In this document: piece by piece, positions 10,567 to 20,701 of the stretch
Layout: the number at the start of each line of letters is the position of its first letter
How positions within the stretch are numbered: position 1 is the stretch's first letter
DNA from: Cercospora beticola
Lineage: Eukaryota; Ascomycota; Dothideomycetes; Mycosphaerellales; Mycosphaerellaceae
NCBI RefSeq assembly: GCF_033473495.1
Contig: NC_088939.1
Span: forward strand, 3,162,001-3,226,000
Reading direction: 5' to 3'
DNA: 64,000 nucleotides
Notes under the pieces: generated by a model
What the model saw: the letters and a program-made list of their open reading frames with translations, nothing else
Databases searched by the model: none
Told to the model about the DNA's origin: nothing
Made by a program: the position numbers and the translations under genes

Positions 10567-12636
10567 ATGGCCTCCGTGACGAGCCTCGACCAGGACATGC
10601 GCAACCTGCGTCTCGCGCGATACACCCCGCAGGCAGCCAACGAGGCCCGCCATTGGATCGAGACCACCTTGGGAGAGTCCTTGCCAGCAGGCGACTTGCT
10701 CGATGCGCTCAAGGATGGCGTCGCGCTCTGCAAGCTGGTCAATCTGGCAGTACAGGGCAAGGCCGGGGCCATCAAATTCAAGACCAGCGCAATGCCCTTC
10801 GTGCAAATGGAAAACATCAGCCACTTCCTGAGAGCTTGCGAGCTACCACCGCTGAACATGCCCGCGCACGATCGCTTCCTGACTGTCGACTTGTTCGAGA
10901 AGAAGGATCCCGCCCAAGTCCTGCAGACCATTGGCGCGCTCAGCAGGCAGGCGCATCAGATCAATCCATCACGATTTCCACACACGATTGGGCCCAAGAA
11001 GTCTGGCTCAGTACAATCCCCCGCGACCACAGGCAATGGCTTCCGAAGACCTGCCAGTCCGACGAAAGCCGTCCCGTCATACATCCCTCCCACGAACCGT
11101 GCTATGAGCCCGACATTGACCGGAGGATCAGCTGGCTCCCAACAGTCAGCCGGAGGCACAAAATCACCGACAGGCCCTGTTAGTAGTTGGAGCAAAAAGA
11201 GCGATGAAGGCAGCACGGCGCCGGCTTGGAACATTCACCAGTATGGCTACATGGGAGGTGCATCGCAAGGCAATCAAGGCATCAGCTTTGGGGCGAGGCG
11301 TCAGATTACTAGTCAGGCTCCCGGAGTGCCCAGCTTAGCGGAGAAACAGAAGCAGCGTCAAGAGAAGGAGGAGGCTGAAGAGCGGCAACGGCAGCAGGCG
11401 CAGGAGGAGCGCGAGCAGAGGGCCCGAAAAGTACAAGAAGAGGAGGAAAGGGTCAAGCTCGAGGAGGAGCGGCGATGGGAAGAGGAGACGAAACGACATC
11501 GCGAAGAAGAACGACAACGACTTGAGCAACAGAAACGCGAATGGGAGCAACAAGAGCGGAAGTGGCAGGAGGAAGAGGAGATACGGAAGCAGGAAAATGC
11601 CGAGCTGCAATCGAAGATGAGCGTCAAGAGACCACCAGAGAAGCCTCGTGTGCCCTCATCTGGCATCCTACGGGGGCAGACATTGGCACAGTACCAGAAA
11701 GAGCAAGCAGCGCTGGCAAGCAAGCCTTCCGAACCTGCTGAGACACCCGAGCAGCAACGGGTAAGAGAGCTCGAAAAACAGCTGGAGGAAGCTCGTGAGC
11801 GCGAGCGGCAATACCAGGCGGAACGTGAAGAGCGTTTGAAGAGAGATGGGACGGGAGAGCGGTCACGACCAAGCACAGCTGAGACGGCAAGACCGGGAAG
11901 TGCATCGCAAAGTGATGTTAGCTGGGCTGGCGATGAGCGAGACTTCCAGCGCAAGCAATACCAGTCGAGTAACGATACGGCATCCTCGAGGCCAGTCCAA
12001 GTGGGTGCGACACGGCCTCTCCCGAAACCTGCAGAGCCCAGTCTGCCATCACGACCACTGCCTCAACCTGCAGCAGATGCCGGCATTCCACCTGCTGCAT
12101 CACAACCAATGCTTCCGGCAAGAAACCAGTCCTCTCCATTTAACAAATCACCGTTTAGCAGGCCACTTCCGACGCCAGCCAAGCAGCCCGAGCCCGAGCC
12201 TTTTGAGCCAGAACAGCGCAAGCCTAATAGAACGGAAGCCTTCCTCTCTTCCAATGCAGCACCGACCACCGCAGGACCGCGCATCTCTTCAGCACAAGAA
12301 GCTGGTGACACTTCGCTTGAGCAGCAGAGACTACGCGACTCACGCGTTGCCTCGCAGCAGAAGACCAAAGCTGGAGGCTGGGCGAGTAAGTCTCTCCTGG
12401 AACGCGAAATGGAACGAGAGCGAGAACGGCAGCGCGAGTGGGAAGCCGCACAGGAGTTGGCCAAGAACGCCCCTCGAGATGCCAGCCAGGGCAGCGGGCC
12501 TGCTCAGTCATGGGACGTCAACCAGTATGGATACATGGGCGGTGACAGCCAGAATAAAGGCTCCAGTGTGGGGAGTGGCATCAATATCGGTGGGAGGAGA
12601 CAGATCGCTCCGACTGGTCCTCGTCCGATGAAGTGA
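10567..12636 (+). CDS. SCP1: Scp1/transgelin-type calponin-homology actin-binding protein, extended
   Basis: Scp1-type proteins bundle and stabilise actin filaments. The single exon gives 689 residues, far longer than yeast Scp1 (about 200). A calponin-homology domain occupies about residues 22-135 (ARHWIETTLGE, LLDALKDGVALCKLVN, FKTSAMPFVQMENISHFL). Two calponin-type repeats follow: WNIHQYGYMGG with GARRQI near residue 220, and WDVNQYGYMGG with GGRRQI at the C-terminus near 648. Between them lies a Glu/Arg/Gln-rich coiled coil (about 259-358 and 395-430) and a Pro/Ser-rich linker. The ATG at 10567 has a fitting context and starts the conserved MASVTSLDQDMRNLRLARY. Symbol is by homology to the core domain only. 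Confidence 0.85.
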   Translation: MASVTSLDQDMRNLRLARYTPQAANEARHWIETTLGESLPAGDLLDALKDGVALCKLVNLAVQGKAGAIKFKTSAMPFVQMENISHFLRACELPPLNMPAHDRFLTVDLFEKKDPAQVLQTIGALSRQAHQINPSRFPHTIGPKKSGSVQSPATTGNGFRRPASPTKAVPSYIPPTNRAMSPTLTGGSAGSQQSAGGTKSPTGPVSSWSKKSDEGSTAPAWNIHQYGYMGGASQGNQGISFGARRQITSQAPGVPSLAEKQKQRQEKEEAEERQRQQAQEEREQRARKVQEEEERVKLEEERRWEEETKRHREEERQRLEQQKREWEQQERKWQEEEEIRKQENAELQSKMSVKRPPEKPRVPSSGILRGQTLAQYQKEQAALASKPSEPAETPEQQRVRELEKQLEEARERERQYQAEREERLKRDGTGERSRPSTAETARPGSASQSDVSWAGDERDFQRKQYQSSNDTASSRPVQVGATRPLPKPAEPSLPSRPLPQPAADAGIPPAASQPMLPARNQSSPFNKSPFSRPLPTPAKQPEPEPFEPEQRKPNRTEAFLSSNAAPTTAGPRISSAQEAGDTSLEQQRLRDSRVASQQKTKAGGWASKSLLEREMERERERQREWEAAQELAKNAPRDASQGSGPAQSWDVNQYGYMGGDSQNKGSSVGSGINIGGRRQIAPTGPRPMK

Positions 12637-12985
12637 TAGCATATAAAGATACCAAGCAATGCAGCGGTCATATTTTCGTGCCTTCCGTTCTCCTGGTTTC
12701 GCTTTTCGTGATGTTCAGCCTGTTATCCAGCTTCTGGCGCCGTCTCCTCTTCGTGGGCCTGGTGGAGGTACAGCCCACTGCTTCCTGCGTTCGACACCTT
12801 GAAATCCATGCTCTTCCTCATCTGCTTTCATGACATCGTCCCTCGCAATTCCAATCAAGCCATCCTGGAGCTGTGAAGTCGGACGCGTCGCGCAGCGGTT
12901 GTGGTGCTTGCTTCAATCTTCCAATCCTACGTGCGATCTCCTGTCCCTCCTCATATCTTTGAGCCCCATCCTCTTTCCTTACTCC
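12637..12985. other. intergenic, between convergent genes
   Basis: Short 3' intergenic stretch between SCP1 and the DMAC1-like gene. It is pyrimidine-rich in the second half and holds no supported gene. Confidence 0.5.
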
Positions 12986-13366
12986 TTAATTCACCAACCT
13001 ATACATCCCCAGTCCCGCACAAACCACACTCGTTGCGACAATGGCGACTTTGCGCGGGAATATTTTGAATCGGGATCCGGATTTCAGGATGACGGATTCT
13101 TGTTCACGGAGCTGTTTCATGCCGGAGTAGTAGGTGTAGGCGCCGAGGCCGACGAAGGCGGTGGAGCCTGCAAAGTCATTGTGTCAGATGGAAATTGTGC
13201 TTGAGAAGAGATGACATAGGAAGTGGACGGGAGGTGTGATGGTGTGGAGATGTAGTCGCGTACCCATTATTCGACATGGTGTGCAGTCGTAGTCTTTTTG
13301 TTGTTCTTTCAGAGTTTGACTGAGTTTTATGTCGGATGAGAGAGGGAGGTCGGTGTTGGATGCCAT
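12986..13366 (-). CDS. DMAC1/Dmo2-like small mitochondrial membrane protein (DUF4536)
   Basis: Two exons on the minus strand (13366-13264 and 13167-12986) give 94 residues. The junction restores CTPCRIMGSTAFVGLGAYTY. This CxxC followed by a glycine-rich membrane span is the hallmark of the DUF4536 family, which includes human DMAC1, needed for assembly of the distal membrane arm of respiratory complex I. A second hydrophobic span (VATSVVCAGLGMYRLV) ends the protein. The intron starts GTACGC and ends TTTGCAG. The start (MASNTDLPLSS) is chosen by the conserved distance to CTPC; a longer frame upstream is not needed. The role in complex I is inferred from the family. Confidence 0.75.
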
Positions 13367-14008
13367 GGTTGCTGATGTGATTGTGGGATGATGTGGTTGT
13401 GGTCGTCGTGGTAGCAGAGATGGAAGAGCTACTGCAGACTTGACAGGGTTCAGAAGCAAGTTCGGCGCCGAGGAAAGACGGATTTCGAACGAGGGAACAT
13501 GATCAGAAATGATATTGAGAGTAGAATCGGACTGGTATTGTTTAATTGATCCATCTGTGAGGACGTAGAGTTCTCATTTTAGGAAGCTATTCGACCCTTG
13601 TTTGTGCTGTAGAATGTCGTTCTAGGTGAGGCATGCATTTATCATGCTCATGCTCTGGCAGATGCGGCAGAGCGCCGCCAGACGCTCTCCTGGCATCCCA
13701 TATGCCATCATTATGTAGTGTATCATATAAGGCCAGTGTTGTGACCTTATAGCATGCAAATCTTCCAATGATACGCGTCGAAAATTCCAGCCGTCGAACG
13801 GAAACCGATCTTGCACCCAAAACTGCTAATTGTCGACTGGAAAACCGTTCTGCATTCCACAGCATCCTCCCCCCTGGCCAGGTTTCATGAAGCGGACAGA
13901 GTCAAGATCCTTCGAAGTTCTCACTCGACCGCCGCCGCCGCCACCACCTGAGCTGGAACAACACCATTAGCGCCTGCCGAACCTTGACATTCTCAGAACA
14001 CCACAGAC
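13367..14008. other. intergenic, possibly with an alternative 3' exon of the gene at 14009
   Basis: This lies between two minus-strand genes. Its right end may hold an alternative last exon of the membrane-protein gene: a GTAAGT donor overlaps that gene's stop codon, and a GCTAAT branch-like site plus TTCCAG acceptor follow about 65 bases downstream (near 13950). The rest has no supported gene. Confidence 0.4.
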
Positions 14009-14374
14009 TTACATTCGACCTCCACCATACTTGCTACCCTTCTTGTTGCGCACTCTGTAGGCGCCAAGTAGCACGCCTCCTAATATCGCCAGATTCGCAA
14101 CGAGAAGGTGGTGGATCTGGCGATTCTCGTACTTCACGAGGAACAGAAGCCAAGCGTAGCCAAGAAGTCCGCCATAAATTCCGCTGTACTTTGCCTTCTC
14201 CCACTCGGCGTCCGTAAGTCTGTTCGTGAAGATTTGTGCGAACCAGGCTAGGACCGCCATACAGAGGCAATATCCAATGAAATCGGTGCCATCTTGTGCC
14301 GGGTGGATGATGTAGGGCTTGATGAGAACATATTCAGCCAGTGAGGCCAGTGCGATCAGTTTAGAGGCCGACAT
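14009..14374 (-). CDS. small four-span membrane protein, family unknown
   Basis: From the ATG at 14374 one exon gives 121 residues. Four hydrophobic segments are visible, around KLIALASLAEYVLIKPY, DFIGYCLCMAVLAWFAQIF, GGLLGYAWLLFLVKY and LLVANLAILGGVLLGAY. A basic, glycine-rich tail (RVRNKKGSKYGGGRM) follows. I do not recognise the family. The stop codon TAA is embedded in a strong 5' splice signal (GTAAGT), so the annotated C-terminus may be wrong. The frame upstream of 14374 is open but reads like leader, and the hydrophobic N-terminus fits the chosen ATG. It is divergent from the F-box-like gene. Confidence 0.6.
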   Translation of the reverse strand: MSASKLIALASLAEYVLIKPYIIHPAQDGTDFIGYCLCMAVLAWFAQIFTNRLTDAEWEKAKYSGIYGGLLGYAWLLFLVKYENRQIHHLLVANLAILGGVLLGAYRVRNKKGSKYGGGRM

Positions 14375-15034
14375 GGCATTGTCGAGAAGCACTTCGATGC
14401 TCGAGCAAAGTCGACTTGGTTGCTTTGTGGAATGTGTGTTGCCGATGGAGAAGGATTCACATGCACACATGCGGCGTCGGTGCACGGGCGTTGTTTGCTG
14501 CGATCCTTCAGAGCTATTTTGGGTAGCACTTGCCGGTGCCTGTTCACTTCTTGCTACCAACGATCTTCACAAGTACACCGTCCATCTCAGACATGATCGA
14601 TCTGTGAATTGCCGCTTAGATCCTCGTGCCGCTGCGAGATCTTCGTCTATCTCGTCATTTGCATGAGATGCTGGATGATCATCAATATGGAGTCGAAATG
14701 GTAGCGGGTCTGGCTGTTTCTCGAAGAACCCGTAACCCGTGTCTGCTCAGAATCAGGAGAGAAAAGGTCACGCTATATCTTTCTTCGTCTCAATGTCATT
14801 GGAAAGAATGTTGCAGTTGTGAAGGCATACACCAACAGATGAGGGGCTCCGCGGAAGGCAGAAGTCGCGTGGTGGGGCAAGTGTGATCCCCACTTTCTCA
14901 CGCGACGCTGTCGCCATCGTCGTTTCCAGGTAACTCATCCACCCTCGTGCACGCCTACCACTATTGCTTATTCCAAGCATCTTCATCGTATTCTTCCTAG
15001 GACCGATGCGCGCAGCGGCGTGCTGGCCAGCAGA
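14375..15034. promoter_or_regulatory. divergent promoter region
   Basis: 660 bases between the membrane-protein gene and the F-box-like gene. An ATG at 15006 opens a short frame that overlaps the F-box-like start at 15035 in another frame and stops in exon 1 territory, so it would act as an overlapping uORF if transcribed. Nothing else is supported. Confidence 0.4.
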
Positions 15035-16454
15035 ATGGTGCGCATCCTGGATCTTGACGACGAGTGCGACAACGACACTCAGCCTCCATTACCCCAGCAC
15101 GCCGTAGTCGTAACGGTCGGTGACGACAGCAGACACAACCCCAACTTGAACACCTTCACCTCGGCGTTGTCCTGCTATCCGTGAGTCTCGCAGTTGTTGC
15201 TCCTTTAAAGTTGGCATATTCACCATCTCTTTGCTCCGCATCGTCAAGTCCCTTTTGCCTGGAAGGGAGACTAGATCTGACTCCAAAGCAGTATTGTGGC
15301 CTCATTGGCGAGCTATATCGATCTCACAACTCTGAGTGATCTTGCTCGAACATGTCGCCAAGTCCGTGCGAATCTCCTGCAGTATCGTACCATGCTCATA
15401 CACAAGACCTTGCGATGCCACAATGAGAGTACAGATCCTGGGCAGCGACTGGGCGATGCTCTCAAAGCCAGCCGTGATGCATGGACTGCATACGGCAGAC
15501 ATGGCGTCAAGATTGACCGTATCACGTCTGGTCGTGTCGGTGCTTGTGCCAGAGACATGGTCAATGAATGCCGAAACTGCGGCAAATTCATGTGCAGAGT
15601 ATGCTTAGTGATAGCCAGGTCATCTTGCTATTGATCACCGATTCGCAGCATCGTGTACTGACACTATCGCAGAACTGTGTGATCAAAGCCCCGCCAACTA
15701 ATGCGGTGAAATTGCGCCATCGCAGATTGTGTCGAACTTGCATGAAAGCGCCGTTGGATGCATTGACAACTGTCACGCAGGCATTCGATGAGGATGGCAA
15801 TCGTGTTGAGCAAGTTCCCCTATTTCTTAGTTGAAATCCTCTCTGCTGACCATATGAAGCTCCGAGGATATTTCCGTACACGAAATTCGGAGCTACGCAC
15901 GCGATCCTTGTAGCTGTTCCGATGTTGTCTGGATTTGCCACCCCTGCGGCTACGCCATCCGCACGACTGATACGACCTACGATCGTGGCTGGAAATGGCG
16001 AGGCAGATACTCGCACTGCGGCGGCATCGGCGCTGGCCTTGGCGAAGGCAACGAAGGCGTCGAATGCGGCAGAACGCAAGATTGCTTGGCCGCAAGAATG
16101 GTCCAAAAAGATGTCGAATGCGATGCTGAGGAGCTCGCAGCCCTGGAACTCGAAACGGCCAAGGCAGTGTCTGAGGGCCGTCATTGGAATGGCAGTAGCT
16201 ACAGCACTCAGGAAATGGTCGGGATCGGCGGCAAAGTCAAGACTAAGCTGAGGAAGATGGTTCCAGTCGGTGCCATTGTCAAGGAGTATGAGGATGAACG
16301 CATCACCGAGCGATACCTGGAGCGAGAGCACAACGGGTCGAATCGAAGCTGGTGCTCCTGGTGCTCGCGCGTAGTTGCCGGCAAGAAGGATCTGGACACT
16401 GCGACGCGATCCACAGCAAGCGTCTCATCTGCCAGCTCCAGTGATTCCGTGTGA
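15035..16454 (+). CDS. F-box-like, Cys-rich protein
   Basis: Four exons (15035-15180, 15292-15598, 15673-15813, 15867-16454) give 393 residues. Splicing creates an F-box-like segment, PIVASLASYIDLTTLSDLAR followed by TCRQVRANLLQYR (about residues 49-85), so a role as substrate receptor of an SCF ubiquitin ligase is plausible. It is followed by paired cysteines: CRNCGKFMCRNC, then LCRTC, then CSCSDVVWICHPCG and HCGGIGAGLGEG with ECGRTQDC. These look like zinc-binding knuckles. The tail has another CSWCS. The third intron uses a weak donor (GTTCCC); GTTGAG six bases earlier also keeps frame and would remove two residues. The first two introns are well supported. Substrate unknown. Confidence 0.7.
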
Positions 16455-16654
16455 GGGTTGCCATACCAGACGACTCTTACCTCTAGAGCTACATCATGAT
16501 CTGAAATCCTGAGTGCACCAAAGGGGCCAAAGAAACGACAATGCTGTCGGGCATTACGATAGCATGTTGTAGCATGATTTAAATCTACTATTGTTACAAA
16601 AGTCATAGCTTCGTAAGCTTTCCTTTCATGTCCACTTTTTGACAAGTATATATC

Positions 16655-18052
16655 TCATGGCGACCACATGCGCCCCGCGCACGACCAGACATCGCCATCC
16701 ACCCATTCGCAATCTTCAAGCCACGCCATCCAGGCGCTTGATGTGATGCGGTTCTCTCGATCTTTCTTCAGTGCCAGTCGGCAGCAATCTACAAAGTCTT
16801 GACATGCCGCCAATCTCTTTCGAGGCACAGGATCCATTCTTGCAAAACCTATAGGATCGCCGCTCTTGATAGCTTCGCGAAGCATAAAAGCGTTGCCGTT
16901 GCACGCAGCAGTATAGGGTGAACTGCCGACCATGATGCTCAAGAGCGTAATTCCCAAACTCCAAACATCACTTGCACGGGTCGGGGTGTTTAATTCTTTT
17001 TGAAGTCGTAATTGCTCGGGCGCCATGAAATCCCAGGTGCCTCCCGCGTTTGTCTCGGCATCTCCTTCAGCAGGCATGAAAGCGGCGGAGAAGTCGATGT
17101 AGCGAGCCCGGATCACGGGTTTCTGCTGGGAGGTGTGATGCGAGATGTCTAGCAGGACATTCGCAGATTTTATATCTGCATGTATCACCCCACTGGTGTG
17201 TAGAAATTCGAGGCCGGCTATTAAATCGTAAGCGATTCCTGGGAAGAGATTGATGACTTCCAGATGTCTTGCGACTTCAGTCATCTGCCGCAGGCGACTT
17301 GACAAGTCATCGAGAGAGCCTCCTATCACGGCTTCGAATACCAGGGCATCGCAGCGTTCGTCCAGGCCATAGAAAGGTACGATATACATCCGGGAATTAG
17401 ATCGTCGCTGTAGACGAGACAGAATGCGTGCTTCTTGAAGGAATACATCTTTCGCGTCCGCGCGGGCGGGAGTCTTGACAGCAAATAGAAGAGGTGCCGA
17501 GGGTGCTCTAGGCTTTCTAAAAAGCCTCCTGGAGAGACTGGGGCTTGACGGCGGCTTGGTGAGCTTCTGCTCAGCAAGATAGACTCTACTCCAGAGTCCT
17601 TCTCCAAGCAGCTTCGCCCGTTCCAGTTCATAGTCAAGCTTGCTGAAATCAAAGGGAATGAGAGCAGGTAATGAAGACTCCAAGGATGTTCTTGCGCTGG
17701 ACAGGTTGGTCAATGGCGTCTCAAGAGAGCCAGCAATGGTGGAGAGATCCGAAAGTGTGGTGTCGATGGAGCTTCGTGGGCTAAATTCTTGCACGATGTC
17801 CTCGACTTCATCTTCTTCAATCATGTTTTCGAGCATGCTCGGGCTTCGAGGACTCATAGAGGTGTTGTCAAGGGTGCTTGATTTGTGCCTGAGACGCGCA
17901 TTGTGAAACGTCCCAGCGGGCTCCAAGGTATCATTATGACTTTCGCTATAAGTTCGGACGCGGAGCGGTCGTGGCCTACTCCTTGGTCTATGTTGCGGCG
18001 ATCCGTTTGATTGGGATACGTAAGTCGACGATGACGGGGGGGAAGGTGCCAT
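16655..18052 (-). CDS. protein kinase with altered HRD and DFG motifs
   Basis: The single exon gives 465 residues from the ATG at 18052; in-frame sequence upstream lacks an ATG. About 140 Ser/Pro/Arg-rich residues precede the kinase domain. Visible motifs: glycine loop GEGLWSRVYLAE (149-160), VAIK-type Lys193 (FAVKTP), helix-C Glu207, catalytic loop HADIKSANVLL (Asp293, Lys295, Asn298), DFS at 320-322 in place of DFG, and APE at 344-346. The HRD arginine is Ala292. All groups needed for phosphotransfer remain, so activity is likely but activation-loop control should differ. The WDFMAPEQ and DVWSLGITLL blocks are intact. I cannot place it in a named kinase family. It is convergent with the F-box-like gene (200 bases apart). 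Confidence 0.8.
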   Translation of the reverse strand: MAPSPPSSSTYVSQSNGSPQHRPRSRPRPLRVRTYSESHNDTLEPAGTFHNARLRHKSSTLDNTSMSPRSPSMLENMIEEDEVEDIVQEFSPRSSIDTTLSDLSTIAGSLETPLTNLSSARTSLESSLPALIPFDFSKLDYELERAKLLGEGLWSRVYLAEQKLTKPPSSPSLSRRLFRKPRAPSAPLLFAVKTPARADAKDVFLQEARILSRLQRRSNSRMYIVPFYGLDERCDALVFEAVIGGSLDDLSSRLRQMTEVARHLEVINLFPGIAYDLIAGLEFLHTSGVIHADIKSANVLLDISHHTSQQKPVIRARYIDFSAAFMPAEGDAETNAGGTWDFMAPEQLRLQKELNTPTRASDVWSLGITLLSIMVGSSPYTAACNGNAFMLREAIKSGDPIGFARMDPVPRKRLAACQDFVDCCRLALKKDRENRITSSAWMAWLEDCEWVDGDVWSCAGRMWSP

Positions 18053-20398
18053 GGTCCGAGGTGAAGATAGTGGCTCTAAACGTCTCTTCCCAGCCAGATC
18101 CCAGACCGGTAAATCCAACGGCCGTGCCCTGCTGTAGGAATCCTATGCCTCACAGCATGTCGTGTTGTGGAAGCAAAGAACGCACGGAAAGATTAGGGAA
18201 GCGGGCCTAGTAATAGTGGGATAGCCCGCAGGCAGATTGCATCGTGATGCGCACGGGGAGGGGAGTGAAACAGAGAAAAGGTGAGGTCACGGAGGATGAT
18301 GACTACCGGTCGAAGTAGCTTTTCGGCATACCGCATTCCCAAGGACACCCATCGTAGCGTGGCGTCAGTAGCTTGTAGGCCGCGGCGAACAGAGTGCCAG
18401 CCACCGCGCAGGCATCATGCCGAGCGCTCATCTCGTGTTGGATTCCTCTTCCAGTCGTGGCCATGGTCCAGCACGCAGTTCATTGACTTTTGGCGAGCGG
18501 CCCAGCAGCAGGCCTGAGGTCGTAGCTTGCTCTCGTCAACGTGCGTTGTCGCGCTGAGCTATTGGTCGAGGTGACATTCACATACCTGGCGGCTGCAGCG
18601 CGCCCGCAGGAACGGCGGCCGAAGAAAAAGCCTTGGATCTCGCTCGAGCCAGCGCACGCCCTGTGCGATTCGCTTATGTTTGTCCGATATGAGCTTGCTT
18701 TCATCCGCACTTGTGAGATGCGCTGAGTTCGAAACATGTTTCTGCATGCAACTTCCCTTCGAGCAAGACTCGGTCGCCGGTACAGTGGAGAGTCGGTCTC
18801 AAATGCGCGATCTGCAGCATTGCATCAGGGATCCGTGGCTCGACGATGACCGTGGCCGCACCGACGCGATGAAATAGATCAGCGACGCGACGTAAAGCCG
18901 AAATGACAGTGCTTGCGGAGGATGGAGCTGTGCGACCTTCCCGTTGAAGCGCGCATCGACTTGCCAACGCGAAGTCGCGACGTTGACCAGCAAGAAGCGG
19001 AAGGTTTGCACATGTCAGACCAGGATTACCGTGGGCGAGCTGTTGGACCAGCACAACCTTAACGTGGTCCTGCTGCTGGAGGCTGGTACAGCTTCTCGAT
19101 GCAACAGCAGCGCCACAAAAGCATGTCGCCCGCCACGAAGAGGTCTATTAGGAATGATAGGACATCGCTCCTGATCGAATGCGCTCTGACGCGTACATCT
19201 CACGTCGTGGCCGCACATCAAATCCATCCATGGAGAGATGGACTCGGGCCTTTCATGCCCATGTCCAAACCCACACCACCCCAGAATGCCCTAAGAGAAC
19301 ATCAGACGTCACTTGACAGGACAGAGAGATTAATTTGGAACAGTACTTTTCTCAGAGCATTGCATTGAGAGAGAATCAGTGTTTCGCAGTCTTCCCTCTG
19401 CAACGCTGGCACCCCTTCTACACAACTCATCGAGGGCCATGTTTTGATATTTGTCCTGGTTGTACGCTTCCGCTTTGATGTGTCAGAGGGACAGACATGA
19501 TTACTCACCAAAAACACTTTGCAAGCGAATGCTTGTCTCAAGCAGCTGGCACAACTCGGCCATAATTTGTCCAGATCAATGACTTCCAGCTCCTGTTCGA
19601 CGACCTGTTGAGATCCAATTGACCGGCGGCATGGCTAAACGGGTGTGCAGGAGCTTGATTCCTGGCACGACTCGCTGGAACATTATCTGCTTCGACCACA
19701 GCTCCGGATACGGCGATGATGCAGGCGCCCCTTGCTCGGCAGTCATATACTGATTCTTCTCTCGCAGAACGGCGTGCTGAACATGTGCACAGGGAGCCAC
19801 CATTTTATAGATCTGGGCAGATTTTGCACATTAGATCATCTTCGGGTTCCATCGGTCCAGGCGATCTACATGCTACGAGTCCTTGCTGACCTACTTTCTC
19901 CAAGGTCATTAGCTTACTCGATCGCTCATTTTGGAATATAACTCTGTCGCTGTTTTCAATCGAACTGAGATGGACAAATTTGCTGCACATGCTGGTGCGG
20001 TCTGACATGCCGGGCCCGTGCATCCGATATTCGTTCAGCGCTGAGCTGTGGATTGGTGCCTTTGGCTCGTATCCGAACCGCCGGGGACATGTCAAGAAAC
20101 GGTCCCGAAAGTAGTGCCACGTGGTTCGACAGGTCTGAGCTCCGAATACCATCCAATGACGTGACAACGATATGTCCCACGCGAATGCTCAACTGCATGT
20201 TGATATACCTGGAGAGCTCCCGATTGCGTCGTTCGCAGTCATAATCTCGCACCCTGCATCTGCCACGAATTGGGATTCTGTCACGAATTGGGACAAGACG
20301 CAGATTGTGGACGCTGGATGGGAAGCAGGACGAGCCGCCAGGAACTGCACCACAGTCTGGATTCGTCGGCCTTCACTCCTGATTCCAGCAAAGGCAAA
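18053..20398. other. gene-poor stretch
   Basis: About 2.3 kb with only short open frames and no recognisable domain, transposon or RNA gene. Base composition is similar to neighbours, so it does not look like an AT-rich RIP-mutated repeat. A 12-base direct repeat CACGAATTGGGA occurs at 20264 and 20282 (18-base period). Confidence 0.5.
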
Positions 20399-20701
20399 CT
20401 AGTCCAACGCCTCTGCCCAAACTGGGAACAACGTTTCGACCATCGCATGTAATGCTTCGGCGGCCGCAAAGCAGGTGCGTACAGCTCGATAATGAACTCC
20501 ACGAGTACGAGAATGCATCGCACACAAAAGCTCTTCCCAAGTCAAGAGCAGCCCAAGCCTGAATTCGACGAACACGCTTTCTCCAGCGTGCCGATGTTCA
20601 ACGGTCTTTGGGACCACGAAGGTTTCTGATTCCGTGTGCGACGATGTATCTTCATTCAGCTTCTTTGGTGCTTTGTCATAGCATCGTCTGATTCTGAACA
20701 T
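20399..20701 (-). CDS. possible small hypothetical protein
   Basis: An ATG-initiated frame of 100 residues, with the open frame extending about 50 codons further upstream without an ATG. The translation has balanced composition with some helical character (LLTWEELLCAM, CFAAAEALHAMVETLF). An upstream exon is possible because a CTAACCTCAG sequence resembling a 3' splice site lies at the upstream limit. No family recognised; it may be chance. Confidence 0.25.
   Translation of the reverse strand: MFRIRRCYDKAPKKLNEDTSSHTESETFVVPKTVEHRHAGESVFVEFRLGLLLTWEELLCAMHSRTRGVHYRAVRTCFAAAEALHAMVETLFPVWAEALD

Noticed and set aside
20264..20293. CACGAATTGGGA direct repeat
   Set aside because: Only two 12-base copies; too short to call a functional repeat or transposon trace.
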